DNA of 64,000 nucleotides from Subtercola vilae (GTDB lineage: Bacteria; Actinomycetota; Actinomycetes; Actinomycetales; Microbacteriaceae), in the NCBI RefSeq assembly GCF_004923255.1, contig NZ_QYRT01000008.1, forward strand, positions 1 through 64,000, given 5' to 3'. Each line of letters opens with the position of its first letter. Position 1 is the first letter of the stretch. The notes under the pieces are model-generated. The model had not been told where the DNA came from. It saw only the letters and a list, made by a program, of their open reading frames with translations, and did no database searches. Position numbers and translations under genes: made by a program. Positions 1-9,338 of the stretch are shown here, one piece after another.

Positions 1-25
1 GGTCAGGTTCGGGGGTGTGGGCGGG

Positions 26-1822
26 TCAGGCGAATTCGGAGTGCCGGCTGGCCAGCACCTCGCCGACGCGCACCACGATGAGCGCGAACGAGTGCGCCCC
101 GGCGTCGGGCGTGCCCAGGCTCTTCTCGGCGTGCGGGCGGGCGCGGCCCATGCGCGGCAGCAGGTCTGCCGTGCCGGCGGCTGCAGCGGTCGCGACCTCG
201 GCGGCGGCGCGCCAACTCGTCACGAGGTCGCCTCCTGCGTTCACCTCTCGGCTCAGCCGTTCGGTGAACGGCACCATGGCGTCGACCATCGTCTTGTCGC
301 CCACAACGGCTTTACCGAACGACTGGATGCCCGAAACCGCGTCGCTCACACCCGTGGCCACGGCGCTGCCGGTCACCTCGGTCGTGTTGCCGAGGGCCGC
401 GCCCACGCTCTGCAGGGCGAGGCCCCAGAGTGCGCCAGAGGTTCCCCCGGCGCGGTCGGCCCAGGCGTCGCCCGCCAGTGAAAGTGCGCTGAGCGCACCG
501 GCACCGTTCAGCGCTGCCGACCGGGCGGCGGTGGCTGCGGCTCGGGAGCCGCGCTGCATTCCGATGCCGTGGTCGCCGTCGCCGGCAACGGCGTCGATGC
601 GGCCGAGCTCGTCGGCGTGTTCGTCGATCACCTCGGCGATGGCTTCGATGGCGTCGGCGATCGCCAGGGCGGCGTCGCGTGAGGCATCAGACGAATCCGG
701 CAGTTCGGTGGGCAGGCTCGCCGCGGTCTCGGCCGCCAGCGTCAGCCGGTCGGCCTCGGCGAATGACTGTGTGTCGGCGGTGGAAGCGGCAGTGGAAGCG
801 CTGCTTGGTGAACCGACCCGCCCCTTCTTATAGGCGGGGGTGTCGGCTCCGGCGCGCCAGAAGCCCTCGAGTTCGTCGTTCAGCCAGAACAGGGTGAGCG
901 AGACGCCGGCCATGTCGAAGCTCGTGACGAGTTCGCCGACCTCGGGCTCCACGACGGTGATTCCGGCCGCTTCGAGCAGTTCGGCCACGCGGCCGTAGAC
1001 CACGAAGAGTTCTTCGTATTTGACGGAGCCGAGTCCGTTCAGAATGACAGCGGCCCGGGCATCCTGAGCCGTAGCGATGCTCGGGGGAAGCTCGGCAAGC
1101 AGACTAGACACGAGAAGCTCGGCGAGTTCGTTCGCGGTGGGCACGTCGGTCTCGGCGATTCCGGGCTCTCCGTGGATGCCCATGCCGACCGCCATGCGGC
1201 CCGCAGGAACAGTGAAGAGCGGCTCGGTCTGGCCGGGCAGGGTGCAGCCCGAGAAGGCGACGCCGATGCTGCGGGTGCGGTCGTTCGCCTCGGTTGCCAC
1301 GCGCACGACCTCGTCGAGCGAATAGCCGGCCTCCGCAGCCGCGGCGGCGGCCTTGAAGACGGTGAGATCGCCGGCGATGCCCCGGCGCTTGTGCTCCTGG
1401 CCCACCGGCGCGCTCGAGATGTCATCGGTGACGACCACCGTGCGCGTGACGATGCCTTCGGAGTTCAACCGTGCCTCGGCGGTGGCGAAGTTCAGCACGT
1501 CGCCGGCGTAGTTGCCGAACGTGAGCAGAACGCCGCCGCGGTTCTCGGCCGCCACCGCGACCGAGTGAACCTGCTGGGCAGAAGGGGAGGCGAACAGGTT
1601 GCCCATGGCGGCCCCGTGGGCGAGCCCGGGGCCGACGATTCCGCCGAACGCGGGGTAGTGGCCAGAGCCGCCGCCCACGACGACGGCCGTCTGGCCCTCG
1701 ACGGTGGGCGCGCGGCGTACGACGCCGCCAGCGACCGGGCGAACCCACTGGCTGTTGGCCGCCACGAACCCTTTGACGAGTTCGTCGGCGAACTGTGACG
1801 GTTCATTGAACAGGCGTGTCAT
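26..1822 (-). CDS. Dihydroxyacetone/tetrulose kinase, single-chain DhaK-DhaL
   Basis: Predicted cytoplasmic ATP-dependent kinase of a small ketose (dihydroxyacetone or an erythrulose), 598 residues. The DhaK-like half covers about residues 1-330, with the loop GGSGHYPAFGG near residue 51 and GMGIHGEPG later. The DhaL half starts near 390 and shows the Mg-binding GDGDHG (about 414), the nucleotide-loop GGTSGALW and TPDAGAHS near the end. Fusing both halves marks the ATP-dependent type rather than the PTS-dependent one. It lies 31 bp behind an MFS importer on the same strand, so the pair probably imports and phosphorylates one substrate. The GHYP variant, rather than GHEP, is also seen in tetrulose kinases, so the exact substrate is open. 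The stop codon lies just inside the window. Confidence 0.9.
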   Translation of the reverse strand: MTRLFNEPSQFADELVKGFVAANSQWVRPVAGGVVRRAPTVEGQTAVVVGGGSGHYPAFGGIVGPGLAHGAAMGNLFASPSAQQVHSVAVAAENRGGVLLTFGNYAGDVLNFATAEARLNSEGIVTRTVVVTDDISSAPVGQEHKRRGIAGDLTVFKAAAAAAEAGYSLDEVVRVATEANDRTRSIGVAFSGCTLPGQTEPLFTVPAGRMAVGMGIHGEPGIAETDVPTANELAELLVSSLLAELPPSIATAQDARAAVILNGLGSVKYEELFVVYGRVAELLEAAGITVVEPEVGELVTSFDMAGVSLTLFWLNDELEGFWRAGADTPAYKKGRVGSPSSASTAASTADTQSFAEADRLTLAAETAASLPTELPDSSDASRDAALAIADAIEAIAEVIDEHADELGRIDAVAGDGDHGIGMQRGSRAAATAARSAALNGAGALSALSLAGDAWADRAGGTSGALWGLALQSVGAALGNTTEVTGSAVATGVSDAVSGIQSFGKAVVGDKTMVDAMVPFTERLSREVNAGGDLVTSWRAAAEVATAAAAGTADLLPRMGRARPHAEKSLGTPDAGAHSFALIVVRVGEVLASRHSEFA

Positions 1823-1853
1823 GAGCGTTCTTTCTGTGCGGGTGAGCCGGGTG

Positions 1854-3245
1854 TCAGTGCAGCTGCGCTGCCAGGTCGGGCTGGTTCACGAGGCCAGAGG
1901 CCTGAACGCGGCCACTGCGGGCGAGGAGCACCATGAGCAGGGCTGAGAGCAGCATGAAGCCACCGACGATGAACATCGGCACGATGTAGCTACCTGTCCA
2001 GTCGTGCACCCAGCCGGTGATGAACGGCGCCGAGAAGCCGGCGAGGTTGCCGATGGTGTTGATGAGGGCGATGCCTGCCGCGGCGGCGACGCCGGTCAGG
2101 AATTGGGTGGGAACGGTCCAGAAGTTCGGCAGGGCAGCGAAGATCGCGCAGGCCGTCACGGTGATGATGGCGATCGTCGCGATGGGTGAACCGGCGAGCA
2201 GGGCGATCGGGATGCTCACGCCACCGACCAGGGCGGGAATCGCGATGTGCCACGTCTTCACGCCACGGCGCGTGGCGTCACGCGACCAGAAATACAGCAC
2301 GAAGGCCGCCGGCAGGTATGGGATGGCCGTGATCAGGCCCTTCTGAATGAAGTCGAACTTGACGCCGGCCGTGGCCTGGAACCCGTCGATGATCGTGGGC
2401 AGGAAGAAGGCCAGGGCATAGAGGCCGTAGATGAATCCGAAGTAGATGAAGGCGAGCATCCAGACCCGGCCCATCTTGAGGGCGCTGAAGGTGCTGGCTT
2501 TCTTGGCGCCTGCCTTGGCTTTGGCGGCTTCGGCCTTCTCTTTGGCGATGTTCTCATCGTCGAGGCTGGTCAGCAGCCATTCGCGTTCGGGGCCGGTGAG
2601 CCACTTGGCGTCTTTCGGGCTGGTCAGGTAGAACCAGGCGATGATGCCCACCACGATGGCCGGAATAGCCACGACGAGGTACATGAAACGCCAGCCCTCG
2701 AGGCCGAACACGCCGTGGGTCTGCAGCAACACGCCGGCGAGCGGGGCCCCGATGACGGAGGTGAGGGGCTGGGCGATGTAGAAGAGCGCCAGAATCTTGC
2801 TGCGGTGCTTCGACGGCACCCAGAGGCTCAGAAAGAGAATCGCACCGGGAAAGAAGCCGGCCTCAGCGACGCCGAGCAGGAAGCGCAGAACGGTGAGCTG
2901 CTCGAAGTTCTGCACCCAGGTGAAGAGGGCGGCGACGATGCCCCACGAGACCATGATGCGGGCGAGCCAGCGGCGGGCGCCGAAGCGAACCAGCGCCACG
3001 TTGCTGGGCACTTCGAGCAAAATGTAGCCGATGAAGAACACGCCAGAGGCGAAACCGAACTGCGCGGCGGTGAGGCCGAGGTCGGTGTTCATGCCGTTCG
3101 GTGCGGCGAAGCCGACCGCCGTGCGGTCGAGGTAGTTGATGAAGAACATCAACGCGACGAACGGTACGACCCGAAAGGCGACCTTACGAATGGTTGATTT
3201 CTCGAGCGCTGATTCTTCTAAATGGGTGACAAGGGGGGTGTCCAC
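1854..3245 (-). CDS. MFS transporter, anion:cation symporter family
   Basis: Predicted 12-helix inner-membrane symporter of about 463 residues. The first helix carries NYLDRTAVGFA, typical of the ACS (phthalate/hexuronate permease) family, and a charged Lys/Ala-rich central cytoplasmic loop separates two six-helix halves. I chose the GTG at 3245 because AGAAGGAG sits five bases upstream. A longer open frame to 3356 would add about 37 non-conserved residues and run into the operator. The gene heads a two-gene unit with the downstream kinase. The palindrome at 3362-3389 and the divergent GntR gene suggest local repression. Substrate is inferred to be a small polyol, ketose or sugar acid. Confidence 0.88.
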   Translation of the reverse strand: MDTPLVTHLEESALEKSTIRKVAFRVVPFVALMFFINYLDRTAVGFAAPNGMNTDLGLTAAQFGFASGVFFIGYILLEVPSNVALVRFGARRWLARIMVSWGIVAALFTWVQNFEQLTVLRFLLGVAEAGFFPGAILFLSLWVPSKHRSKILALFYIAQPLTSVIGAPLAGVLLQTHGVFGLEGWRFMYLVVAIPAIVVGIIAWFYLTSPKDAKWLTGPEREWLLTSLDDENIAKEKAEAAKAKAGAKKASTFSALKMGRVWMLAFIYFGFIYGLYALAFFLPTIIDGFQATAGVKFDFIQKGLITAIPYLPAAFVLYFWSRDATRRGVKTWHIAIPALVGGVSIPIALLAGSPIATIAIITVTACAIFAALPNFWTVPTQFLTGVAAAAGIALINTIGNLAGFSAPFITGWVHDWTGSYIVPMFIVGGFMLLSALLMVLLARSGRVQASGLVNQPDLAAQLH

Positions 3246-3361
3246 TTTGACTCCTTCTGGGTTCTGATTCGCAACAACACTGTTTCGAACGTCGCCCACG
3301 GCCGGATGTCGGGTGGCTGGCTCTCGCCAGGCTCGGTTCTGAACACCAGTATGCAAACAAA

Positions 3362-3389
3362 TTGGTCAACCTGTCAACCGGTTGACCAA
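3362..3389. promoter_or_regulatory. FadR-type operator, overlapping palindromes
   Basis: Perfect inverted repeat TTGGTCAACC, eight bases, GGTTGACCAA. Inside it lies a second perfect palindrome, GTCAACCGGTTGAC (3373-3386), so two symmetry axes overlap. The TGGT...ACCA core fits FadR-subfamily GntR regulators. It sits between the MFS/kinase unit and the divergent GntR gene and could control both. Confidence 0.75.
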
Positions 3390-3463
3390 AAAGGAGTGAA
3401 TTTGGCTTCCGGGTCAGCCTCGCACGGCGTGCTGGGCGCCCCGCAATTGATAGCCTTCGAGCT

Positions 3464-4201
3464 ATGCCTGCCTACTCCGACGAGTCCACTGATCGCATCA
3501 GTGAGGCGCTCGGCCGATTCGCTCCCGGCAATACCGTGCCCGAGATCGCCCGGCAGATGCTCGAATTCTTCACCAGCGGCAACATCGAGCCCGGCACGCG
3601 GCTACCGCCCGAGCGTCAACTCGCCGCGACGCTGAAAATCGGCCGGTCGGCCGTGCGCGAAACCCTCGCCGCCCTCGAGATTCTCGGCATTGTCGAAGTG
3701 CGTCCAGGCTCGGGTACGTACCTCCGCGGCAGCGCCTCCGAGCTGCTGCCCGAATCTCTCAGCTGGGGCCTGATGGTGGGCGAGACCCGCACCCGCGAGC
3801 TCATCGAGGTGCGTTCGTCGCTCGAGGTCACCGCGGCCCTCCTCGCCGCCGAACGGCTCACGGCGCCCCAGCTCGCGCGCCTCAAATCGTTCGTCGACAC
3901 CATGCGCGATTCGATGGGTGATCTCACAGCCTTCATCGACGCCGACGTGCGTTTTCACGTGGAGATCGCCGTGGCGGCTGACAATGAGGTTCTGAACAAC
4001 CTGCTGCAGAGCATCCGGGCACTGCTGAGGGTGTGGGTGGAACGGGGTCTGCGCGATCGCCCCCAGGCCGAGGCGGCGCTCGCCGAACACGAGGCCGTCT
4101 ACCGTGCGCTCGTCTCGGGCGACGCGGCCGCTGTCGGTCGCGCGATGACCGAGCACATGCAGACCGCCAGCGCTCGGCTGCGCGCGGCGCTCACCGCGTA
4201 G
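3464..4201 (+). CDS. GntR-family regulator, FadR/FCD subfamily
   Basis: Ligand-responsive DNA-binding repressor of 245 residues. The winged helix-turn-helix occupies about residues 25-90 (LPPERQLAATLKIGRSAVRE, then a wing ending PGSGTYL). The FCD effector domain follows at about 100-240, with metal-binding residues in DVRFHVEI, EHEAVY and MTEHM. It is divergent from the MFS/kinase pair and next to a matching palindrome, so it probably regulates that pair in response to the substrate or its phosphate. Downstream is a very GC-rich 63-bp gap to the convergent glycosylase gene, which may fold into a terminator hairpin. Confidence 0.9.
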   Translation: MPAYSDESTDRISEALGRFAPGNTVPEIARQMLEFFTSGNIEPGTRLPPERQLAATLKIGRSAVRETLAALEILGIVEVRPGSGTYLRGSASELLPESLSWGLMVGETRTRELIEVRSSLEVTAALLAAERLTAPQLARLKSFVDTMRDSMGDLTAFIDADVRFHVEIAVAADNEVLNNLLQSIRALLRVWVERGLRDRPQAEAALAEHEAVYRALVSGDAAAVGRAMTEHMQTASARLRAALTA

Positions 4202-4264
4202 CGTCTCGCGGGGCGGCGCGGGGCCGCGCAGTGCGGCGCGAGGCGGCGCGGGCGGCGCGCGGCG

Positions 4265-5422
4265 TCAGTCGGCGGTGAGGGTGAAGGCTGAGCGCCCGGA
4301 GGCGGATCCGTTGACCTGAACCTCGATAGCGTGCGCGCCCGAGTGGTACACGCGAGTGGTGATGCGTTTGAACGAGTGGCGGCGTGTGAGGGTGACCGAT
4401 TGCAGAGCATCCAGAGTCAGAGCCTGCAGCTTGAACACCTTCGCGGTCTGCGAGCCGTTCGCCTTGCGGTGGTGAACAATGTAGTCGACCACGAGTTTCA
4501 CCGGCGCCGCCGTCGGGTTCGTGAGGGTCACGGTGAAGGGCAGCTCGCCGCCGACCGCCACCGCTGAAGCCCCGAGCGTCAAACCCGAGACCTCGACACC
4601 GTGCGCCTCAGCGAACCCGAACAGTGCGAGGGCGGCCGGGTGCCCCTTCTTGATGAGGGAGCGCATGGCGTGCCGAACCAGTTTCGGCGTGTTCTGGTCG
4701 GGCGAATGCATCCATTCCGCCGCCACCCGCGCCGCCAGGTCGGGGTTCTGTCGGCTCAGGTCGTTGAGGTGGTTTGCCACCGACCGGCGCACGTACTCGC
4801 TCTCGTCGCGGTAGAGCGCGGTGATGATGGGCAGCGTGCTCTCGGGTTGCGCGAGCAGCGCCTGCACCCTTTTCGCCCACGGGAGAAAAGCGCGCGTACC
4901 CTCGCTGGCGAGCCGGCGCACGTGTTCGTTCGGGCTCTGGCTCCAGCTCCGGATGATCGGCAGCGCCCGCCCCAGATCGGCTTCGAGCAGCGGCCTGATC
5001 GCGAACTCCGCCGTCAGACGCGGTGTGAGGTCGGCCAGCAGCACCATCGCGGCGTCGAACGTGGAGTCTGCGTCGGCGCTGCTGCCGCTGCCGCTGCCGC
5101 CCCTGCTCCCGCCCTCGAACCCTGTGCGGGCCTCGAGCGCGCGGGAGGTGACGGCCTCGGTGACCGGCCAGATCATCCACCCGGTGAACGCGGCGTCGGA
5201 CAGAGCGCTGCGGATCGCCGCGTCGAGCGCGGCGGCCGACCCCGGCAGGTCGCTCAGCAACGCGTCTTTCAGCAGGTCACTGCGCTGGCGGAGGCTCAGC
5301 GGCCCCAACTCGGCCACGCTCGCCGAGGTCGCTGCGAACCCGTTGCCCGGCACCGCGCGCCCCATCACCTCGGCCAGGCGCAGAGCGACCCCGGCCCCCA
5401 GTAGTTCGTCGGCAGTAGGCAT
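4265..5422 (-). CDS. AlkC-like DNA alkylation repair glycosylase
   Basis: Predicted 385-residue DNA glycosylase of the AlkC/AlkD superfamily that removes alkylated bases. The middle is built of HEAT-like helical repeats, seen in SPNEHVRRLASEGTR, ESEYVRRSVANHLNDLS and KLVRHAMRSLIKKGHP. The C-terminal 100 residues are beta-rich (VGGELPFTVTLTNPTAAPVK onward) and look like the Ig-like domain described for AlkC. The start at 5422 (MPTADELL) is preferred; the frame stays open upstream to 5800 but that extension lacks family-like sequence and overlaps the divergent gene. A Gly/Ser-rich loop lies near residue 110. No operon partner is evident. Confidence 0.8.
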   Translation of the reverse strand: MPTADELLGAGVALRLAEVMGRAVPGNGFAATSASVAELGPLSLRQRSDLLKDALLSDLPGSAAALDAAIRSALSDAAFTGWMIWPVTEAVTSRALEARTGFEGGSRGGSGSGSSADADSTFDAAMVLLADLTPRLTAEFAIRPLLEADLGRALPIIRSWSQSPNEHVRRLASEGTRAFLPWAKRVQALLAQPESTLPIITALYRDESEYVRRSVANHLNDLSRQNPDLAARVAAEWMHSPDQNTPKLVRHAMRSLIKKGHPAALALFGFAEAHGVEVSGLTLGASAVAVGGELPFTVTLTNPTAAPVKLVVDYIVHHRKANGSQTAKVFKLQALTLDALQSVTLTRRHSFKRITTRVYHSGAHAIEVQVNGSASGRSAFTLTAD

Positions 5423-5510
5423 CCCCCCATTCTGCCGCGCGCCCCGACACCGCGACGGCGTACGAGAATGGAACGACGAAGCAGTTTCGGCCGAACGATG
5501 GGATGCCGCC

Positions 5511-5912
5511 ATGACCACCACGAAGACACGATCGACCTCGCGCACGCTCGCCCGCATTCTGCTCGGCAGCGCCCTGGTGTTCGCGGGCACGAGCCACCTC
5601 ACCTTCGCGCGTGACGATTTTCGCGCGCAGGTGCCGAAGTTCGTTCCGCTGCCCGAAGACACCACCGTGCTGGCCTCGGGGGTGGCCGAGATCACGCTGG
5701 GGGCCGCGCTGCTGTTCGCCCGCACCCACCGCGAGGCCGTCGGGGCGGTTGCGGCGGGGTTCTTTGCGGCGGTGTTCCCGGGCAACATCGCCCAGCTCAT
5801 CCATCACCGCGACGCGTTCGGGCTCGACACCGACCGTAAGCGCGCGCTCAGGCTGCTCGGCCAGCCGGTACTCATTGCGGTCTCGCTCTGGTCGACGCGC
5901 CAGAAACGCTGA
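5511..5912 (+). CDS. DoxX-like small membrane protein
   Basis: A 133-residue protein with about four hydrophobic segments (LARILLGSALVFAGTSHL, VLASGVAEITLGAALLFA, AVGAVAAGFFAAVFPGN, LGQPVLIAVSLW). The pattern of an early GTSHL motif followed by a PLP-x-loop matches DoxX/DoxD-like membrane proteins, whose roles are mostly unknown. The ATG at 5511 is chosen because the signal-anchor-like first helix follows directly. It is 13 bp upstream of the GNAT-AAA fusion on the same strand, so co-transcription is likely, but no shared function is implied by either sequence. Confidence 0.7.
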   Translation: MTTTKTRSTSRTLARILLGSALVFAGTSHLTFARDDFRAQVPKFVPLPEDTTVLASGVAEITLGAALLFARTHREAVGAVAAGFFAAVFPGNIAQLIHHRDAFGLDTDRKRALRLLGQPVLIAVSLWSTRQKR

Positions 5913-5925
5913 TAGCTTCCATCCC

Positions 5926-7212
5926 GTGACCAACGTGCGAATCAGGGACTTTCACCCCGACGACATCGACAGTATTCTGCGCCTCTGGGAAGACATGCGC
6001 CGAGCTCAGACCGAGCCGGTGTACAGCCTGCCCGAGGTGTTGGCCTCGTGCCAGCAAGACCACGCGGTGGTTGCGGTGTTAGACGACGTGGTGATCGGAG
6101 CCGCAGTCGGTCGCGCCGCGCACGCGCAGGGCTGGATCGTCTTTCTCTCGACCGCGCCCGCGTACCAGCGTCAGGGGGTCGGGGGAGCCCTGCTCGCCGC
6201 ACTCGAGAAACGCATGGCGCCGCTCGGGCTGTCGAAGCTCTCGGTACTGCTGCCTGAGACCACGGTTCCGGTCGATGCGTTCAGCGAGCAGGGGTTCGAG
6301 ACCAAAAAGAACCTGCTCTACCTCGAGCGGCGCATTCCCGTGCAGCGCAACGAGCTGAGCGCGCTGTCGGAGCTGGGCGGCCGCGTGCTGCCCCGCGGGT
6401 TGTGGACGGCCATCGGCGGCATGCAGAAAGAGAAGGAACTGCTCGAACGTCGCCTCGTGATGCCTCTCGCGAACAGTGACCTCGCCGAGCAGTTCGGGGT
6501 CGTGCCGCCGAGCGCCGTGGTGCTGTTCGGGCCGCCCGGAACAGGCAAGACCACGTTCGCCCGCGCCATCGCGTCGCGGCTCGAATGGTCGTTCGTCGAG
6601 GTGTTTCCGTCGCGGCTCGCGTCAGACCCTGCCGGGCTCGCGGGGGCGCTGCGTGAGACGTTCACCAAGATCGCCGACCTCGAACACGCAGTGGTGTTCA
6701 TCGACGAGGTCGAGGAGATTGCCGTGCAACGCGGCGGGGAACCGCCGTCGGCCATGCAGGGCGTGACGAATGAGCTGCTGAAGATCATCCCGACGTTCCG
6801 CGACCAGCCGAACCGGCTTCTGGTGTGTGCGACGAACTTCATCCGGTCGCTCGACACGGCGTTTCTGCGGCACGGCCGGTTCGACTATGTGATTCCCATC
6901 GGCCTGCCCGACGAGGATGCCCGTGAGTCGATTTGGGCGCGCTACATTCCGGCCCAGGCCCTGGCCGGAATCGATCTCGGGGCGCTCGTCGAACGCACAG
7001 AGGGTTTTTCACCCGCCGATATCGAGTACGCAGCCCGCAAAGCCTCGCAGAGCGCCCTCGAGAAGGCGCTCTACCCCGAGCGCGAGCTGGCCGCGATCTC
7101 AGGGCCGAGCACAGCCGACTACCTCGCCGCGATCGGCGCCACCCGGGCTACCGTGTCGGCAGAGGTGGCGCAGGCGTTCCTCGAAGACATCGAAAGTATC
7201 GCGAGGCTGTAG
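5926..7212 (+). CDS. GNAT acetyltransferase-AAA+ ATPase fusion
   Basis: A 428-residue protein joining two usually separate folds. Residues 1-140 form a GNAT domain (RIRDFHPDDIDSILRLW at the start; acetyl-CoA loop APAYQRQGVGGALL near 76-90). Residues about 165-390 form an AAA+ module with Walker A GPPGTGKT (202-209), Walker B VVFIDEVEE (Asp260, Glu261), sensor-1 region VCATNF and an arginine-finger-like GRFDYVIPIGLPDE of FtsH/katanin type. The GTG at 5926 removes a non-homologous upstream extension. An acetyltransferase coupled to a remodelling ATPase might modify or unfold an acetylated target; that is speculation. No client gene is adjacent except the DoxX-like protein. Confidence 0.82.
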   Translation: MTNVRIRDFHPDDIDSILRLWEDMRRAQTEPVYSLPEVLASCQQDHAVVAVLDDVVIGAAVGRAAHAQGWIVFLSTAPAYQRQGVGGALLAALEKRMAPLGLSKLSVLLPETTVPVDAFSEQGFETKKNLLYLERRIPVQRNELSALSELGGRVLPRGLWTAIGGMQKEKELLERRLVMPLANSDLAEQFGVVPPSAVVLFGPPGTGKTTFARAIASRLEWSFVEVFPSRLASDPAGLAGALRETFTKIADLEHAVVFIDEVEEIAVQRGGEPPSAMQGVTNELLKIIPTFRDQPNRLLVCATNFIRSLDTAFLRHGRFDYVIPIGLPDEDARESIWARYIPAQALAGIDLGALVERTEGFSPADIEYAARKASQSALEKALYPERELAAISGPSTADYLAAIGATRATVSAEVAQAFLEDIESIARL

Positions 7213-7244
7213 CGGCGGCTGCCTCTCTCAACCGCAGACCGACG

Positions 7245-8621
7245 CTACGCCTTCCACACCGTCTTCAGGTTGCAGAACTCCCGGATGCCCGCCGCAGCCA
7301 ACTCGCGCCCGTACCCCGAATCTTTGATGCCACCGAAGGGCAGCTCCGGATACGACACCGTCATTCCGTTGATGAACACTGCGCCCGCATCGAGCTCGTT
7401 GACGAAGTACTCCTCGTCGTCGGGGTCGGTCGTCCACACCGCCGAACTCAACCCGAACGTGGTCTGGTTCGCAATGCGCGCGGCCTCTTCGCGGCTGTCG
7501 GCCCTGTACAGCGTGGCAACGGGCCCGAACGCCTCTTCGAGCACGAGCCGCATGCCGTCGTGCAGATCGGCGACGACGGTCGGCGGGTAGAACCAGCCGG
7601 GGCCGTCGGGGGTGGTTCCGCCGGTGAGGATGCTCGCGCCATGCAGCTTCGCATCGTCGACCAACTCGGCCAGGTCGTCGCGCCCCGACTCGGTGGCGAG
7701 CGGGCCCACCTGGGTGGCTGCATCGAACGGGTCGCCCACAACAAGAGCGGCCATCTGCTCGGTGAACAGCCGGGCGAACGCGTCGTAGACCTCGGTGTGC
7801 ACGATGAAGCGCTTTCCGGCGATGCACGACTGGCCGTTGTTCTGGGTGCGGGCAGTGACGGCCGTGGCGACGGCCTTCTCGAGATCGGCGCTCGGCATCA
7901 CGACGAACGGGTCGCTGCCACCCAATTCGAGCACGGCCTTCTTGATGTTGCGGCCGGCGATCGAGGCTACCGAACGCCCGGCCGGCTCCGACCCGGTGAG
8001 GGTGACGGCCTTCACTCGCCAGTCGTCGAGTACAGCCTCCACCTCACGTGAACCGATCAGCAGTGCGGTGAACGATCCGTCGGGAAACCCGGCGCGTTCG
8101 AAGAGCGAGCCGAGGTAGAGCGCCGACTGGGGCACGTTCGAGGCGTGCTTGAGCAGCCCGGTGTTGCCGGCCATGAGGGCGGGTGCCGCGAAGCGAACGA
8201 CCTGCCAGAGCGGGTAGTTCCACGGCATGACGGCCAGCACCACGCCGAGCGGTTCGTAGTGGGCGCCGGCGGCTGAGGCATTGACTGAGGCCGGGTTCTC
8301 AAGCGCCTCGTACGCGAGAAAGCCTTCGGCATTGTCGGCGTAGTAGCGCATGTTCTTGGCGCACTTCAGTGTCTCGCCTTGTGCCTGCGCGAGAGGCTTG
8401 CCCATCTCGAGAGTGAGCAACCGCGCCACGTCGTCGACGTCGGCCTCGATGAGGTCTGCGGCGGCGCGCATCCATTCGGCCCGCTGGGCGAAGGTGGTGA
8501 GGCGAAGCGCTCGGTAGGCCGCGTCGGCGAGAGCGATGCGCCGCTCGATCTCTTCAGGCCCGTGCGGCTCGAATGTCTGCTCGACGACGCCGGTTGCCGG
8601 GTTGATAGTTGCGATGGCCAT
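7245..8621 (-). CDS. Succinate-semialdehyde dehydrogenase-like aldehyde dehydrogenase
   Basis: NAD(P)-dependent aldehyde dehydrogenase of 458 residues, the size and style of the GabD1 class of actinobacterial succinate-semialdehyde dehydrogenases. Catalytic Glu lies in [10 protein letters not shown] and catalytic Cys in [11 protein letters not shown]. The substrate tunnel segments [10 protein letters not shown] and [16 protein letters not shown] are intact. Start at 8621 ([11 protein letters not shown]) follows an AGAAGGAT-type ribosome site; the open frame runs further upstream but is not conserved. It is third in a minus-strand set with the VanR-like regulator and a VOC protein, so its real aldehyde may be the acetaldehyde or semialdehyde made by the divergent pathway. 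Confidence 0.9.
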   Translation of the reverse strand: MAIATINPATGVVEQTFEPHGPEEIERRIALADAAYRALRLTTFAQRAEWMRAAADLIEADVDDVARLLTLEMGKPLAQAQGETLKCAKNMRYYADNAEGFLAYEALENPASVNASAAGAHYEPLGVVLAVMPWNYPLWQVVRFAAPALMAGNTGLLKHASNVPQSALYLGSLFERAGFPDGSFTALLIGSREVEAVLDDWRVKAVTLTGSEPAGRSVASIAGRNIKKAVLELGGSDPFVVMPSADLEKAVATAVTARTQNNGQSCIAGKRFIVHTEVYDAFARLFTEQMAALVVGDPFDAATQVGPLATESGRDDLAELVDDAKLHGASILTGGTTPDGPGWFYPPTVVADLHDGMRLVLEEAFGPVATLYRADSREEAARIANQTTFGLSSAVWTTDPDDEEYFVNELDAGAVFINGMTVSYPELPFGGIKDSGYGRELAAAGIREFCNLKTVWKA

Positions 8622-8658
8622 GGAATCCTTCTCTGGTACGGGTTGGTGAGCGCGCCGG

Positions 8659-9321
8659 TCAGCGCAGCTCGAAGAGGTCGGGGTGGCGAGCGAGCTCGAG
8701 CCGCGTGCGCCGAATGTGGCCGAGCAGCACCCGGCCCGCGTCATCCGCATCGCGCAGTTCTATGGCACGCACGAGCATGTGGTGTTCGTCGTGCAGAATT
8801 CGGTTGCCGTCGCGGTCGAGCCGCATCGAGTAGGCGCGGCGATAGTGCTGCGTCAGGTTCCACAGGCGGCTGACGGTGTCGCCGAGCAGCAGGGTGCTGG
8901 CCCCCGAGTAACTCAGGAGGTGAAATTCTCTATCGAGGTGCAGAAACCGGGCCACGTCGGCCGCGTTCTGCATTTCGTCAGCCAGCGAGTCGAGCCGGGC
9001 GATGGTCGTTTCGTCGAGGTTCGGGATGCTGTACCCGAGTAGCAGCGGCTCGATGCGTTCGCGTATCTGGTACAACTCGTCGCACTCGCTGAGGCTGAGG
9101 TGCGAAACCCACGCGCCGGTATTGGCGACGAGGGTGACCAGACCTTCGGATTCGAGCGTGCGAAGCGCCTCGCGCACCGGCAGTCGGCTCGCGTCGTGGT
9201 CGGCCGCGACCTGCTCTTGGCGAATGCGTTCGCCGGGCGCGATTTCGCCGCGAAGGATCGCCTCGCGAAGGGAATCCGCGATGCGGGCGCTTGCGATACC
9301 GTCTCGTGTGATTGTGGGCAT
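8659..9321 (-). CDS. GntR-family regulator, FCD (VanR-like) subfamily
   Basis: Predicted 220-residue repressor. The winged helix-turn-helix is at about residues 10-75 (ILRGEIAPGERIRQEQVAA, SRLPVREALRTLESEGLV). The FCD effector domain follows, with metal ligands in FLHLDREFHLL, HDEHHMLVRA and LLGHIRR. The short wing and six-helix FCD place it with VanR rather than FadR. Two sites resembling the VanR operator consensus lie in the divergent intergenic region at 9911-9984, so it likely governs both the VOC/GntR/dehydrogenase unit and the E1-E2 operon. The start is MPTITRDG; the frame remains open upstream. Confidence 0.9.
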   Translation of the reverse strand: MPTITRDGIASARIADSLREAILRGEIAPGERIRQEQVAADHDASRLPVREALRTLESEGLVTLVANTGAWVSHLSLSECDELYQIRERIEPLLLGYSIPNLDETTIARLDSLADEMQNAADVARFLHLDREFHLLSYSGASTLLLGDTVSRLWNLTQHYRRAYSMRLDRDGNRILHDEHHMLVRAIELRDADDAGRVLLGHIRRTRLELARHPDLFELR

Positions 9322-9338
9322 GGCTCTCTTTCCACGAC

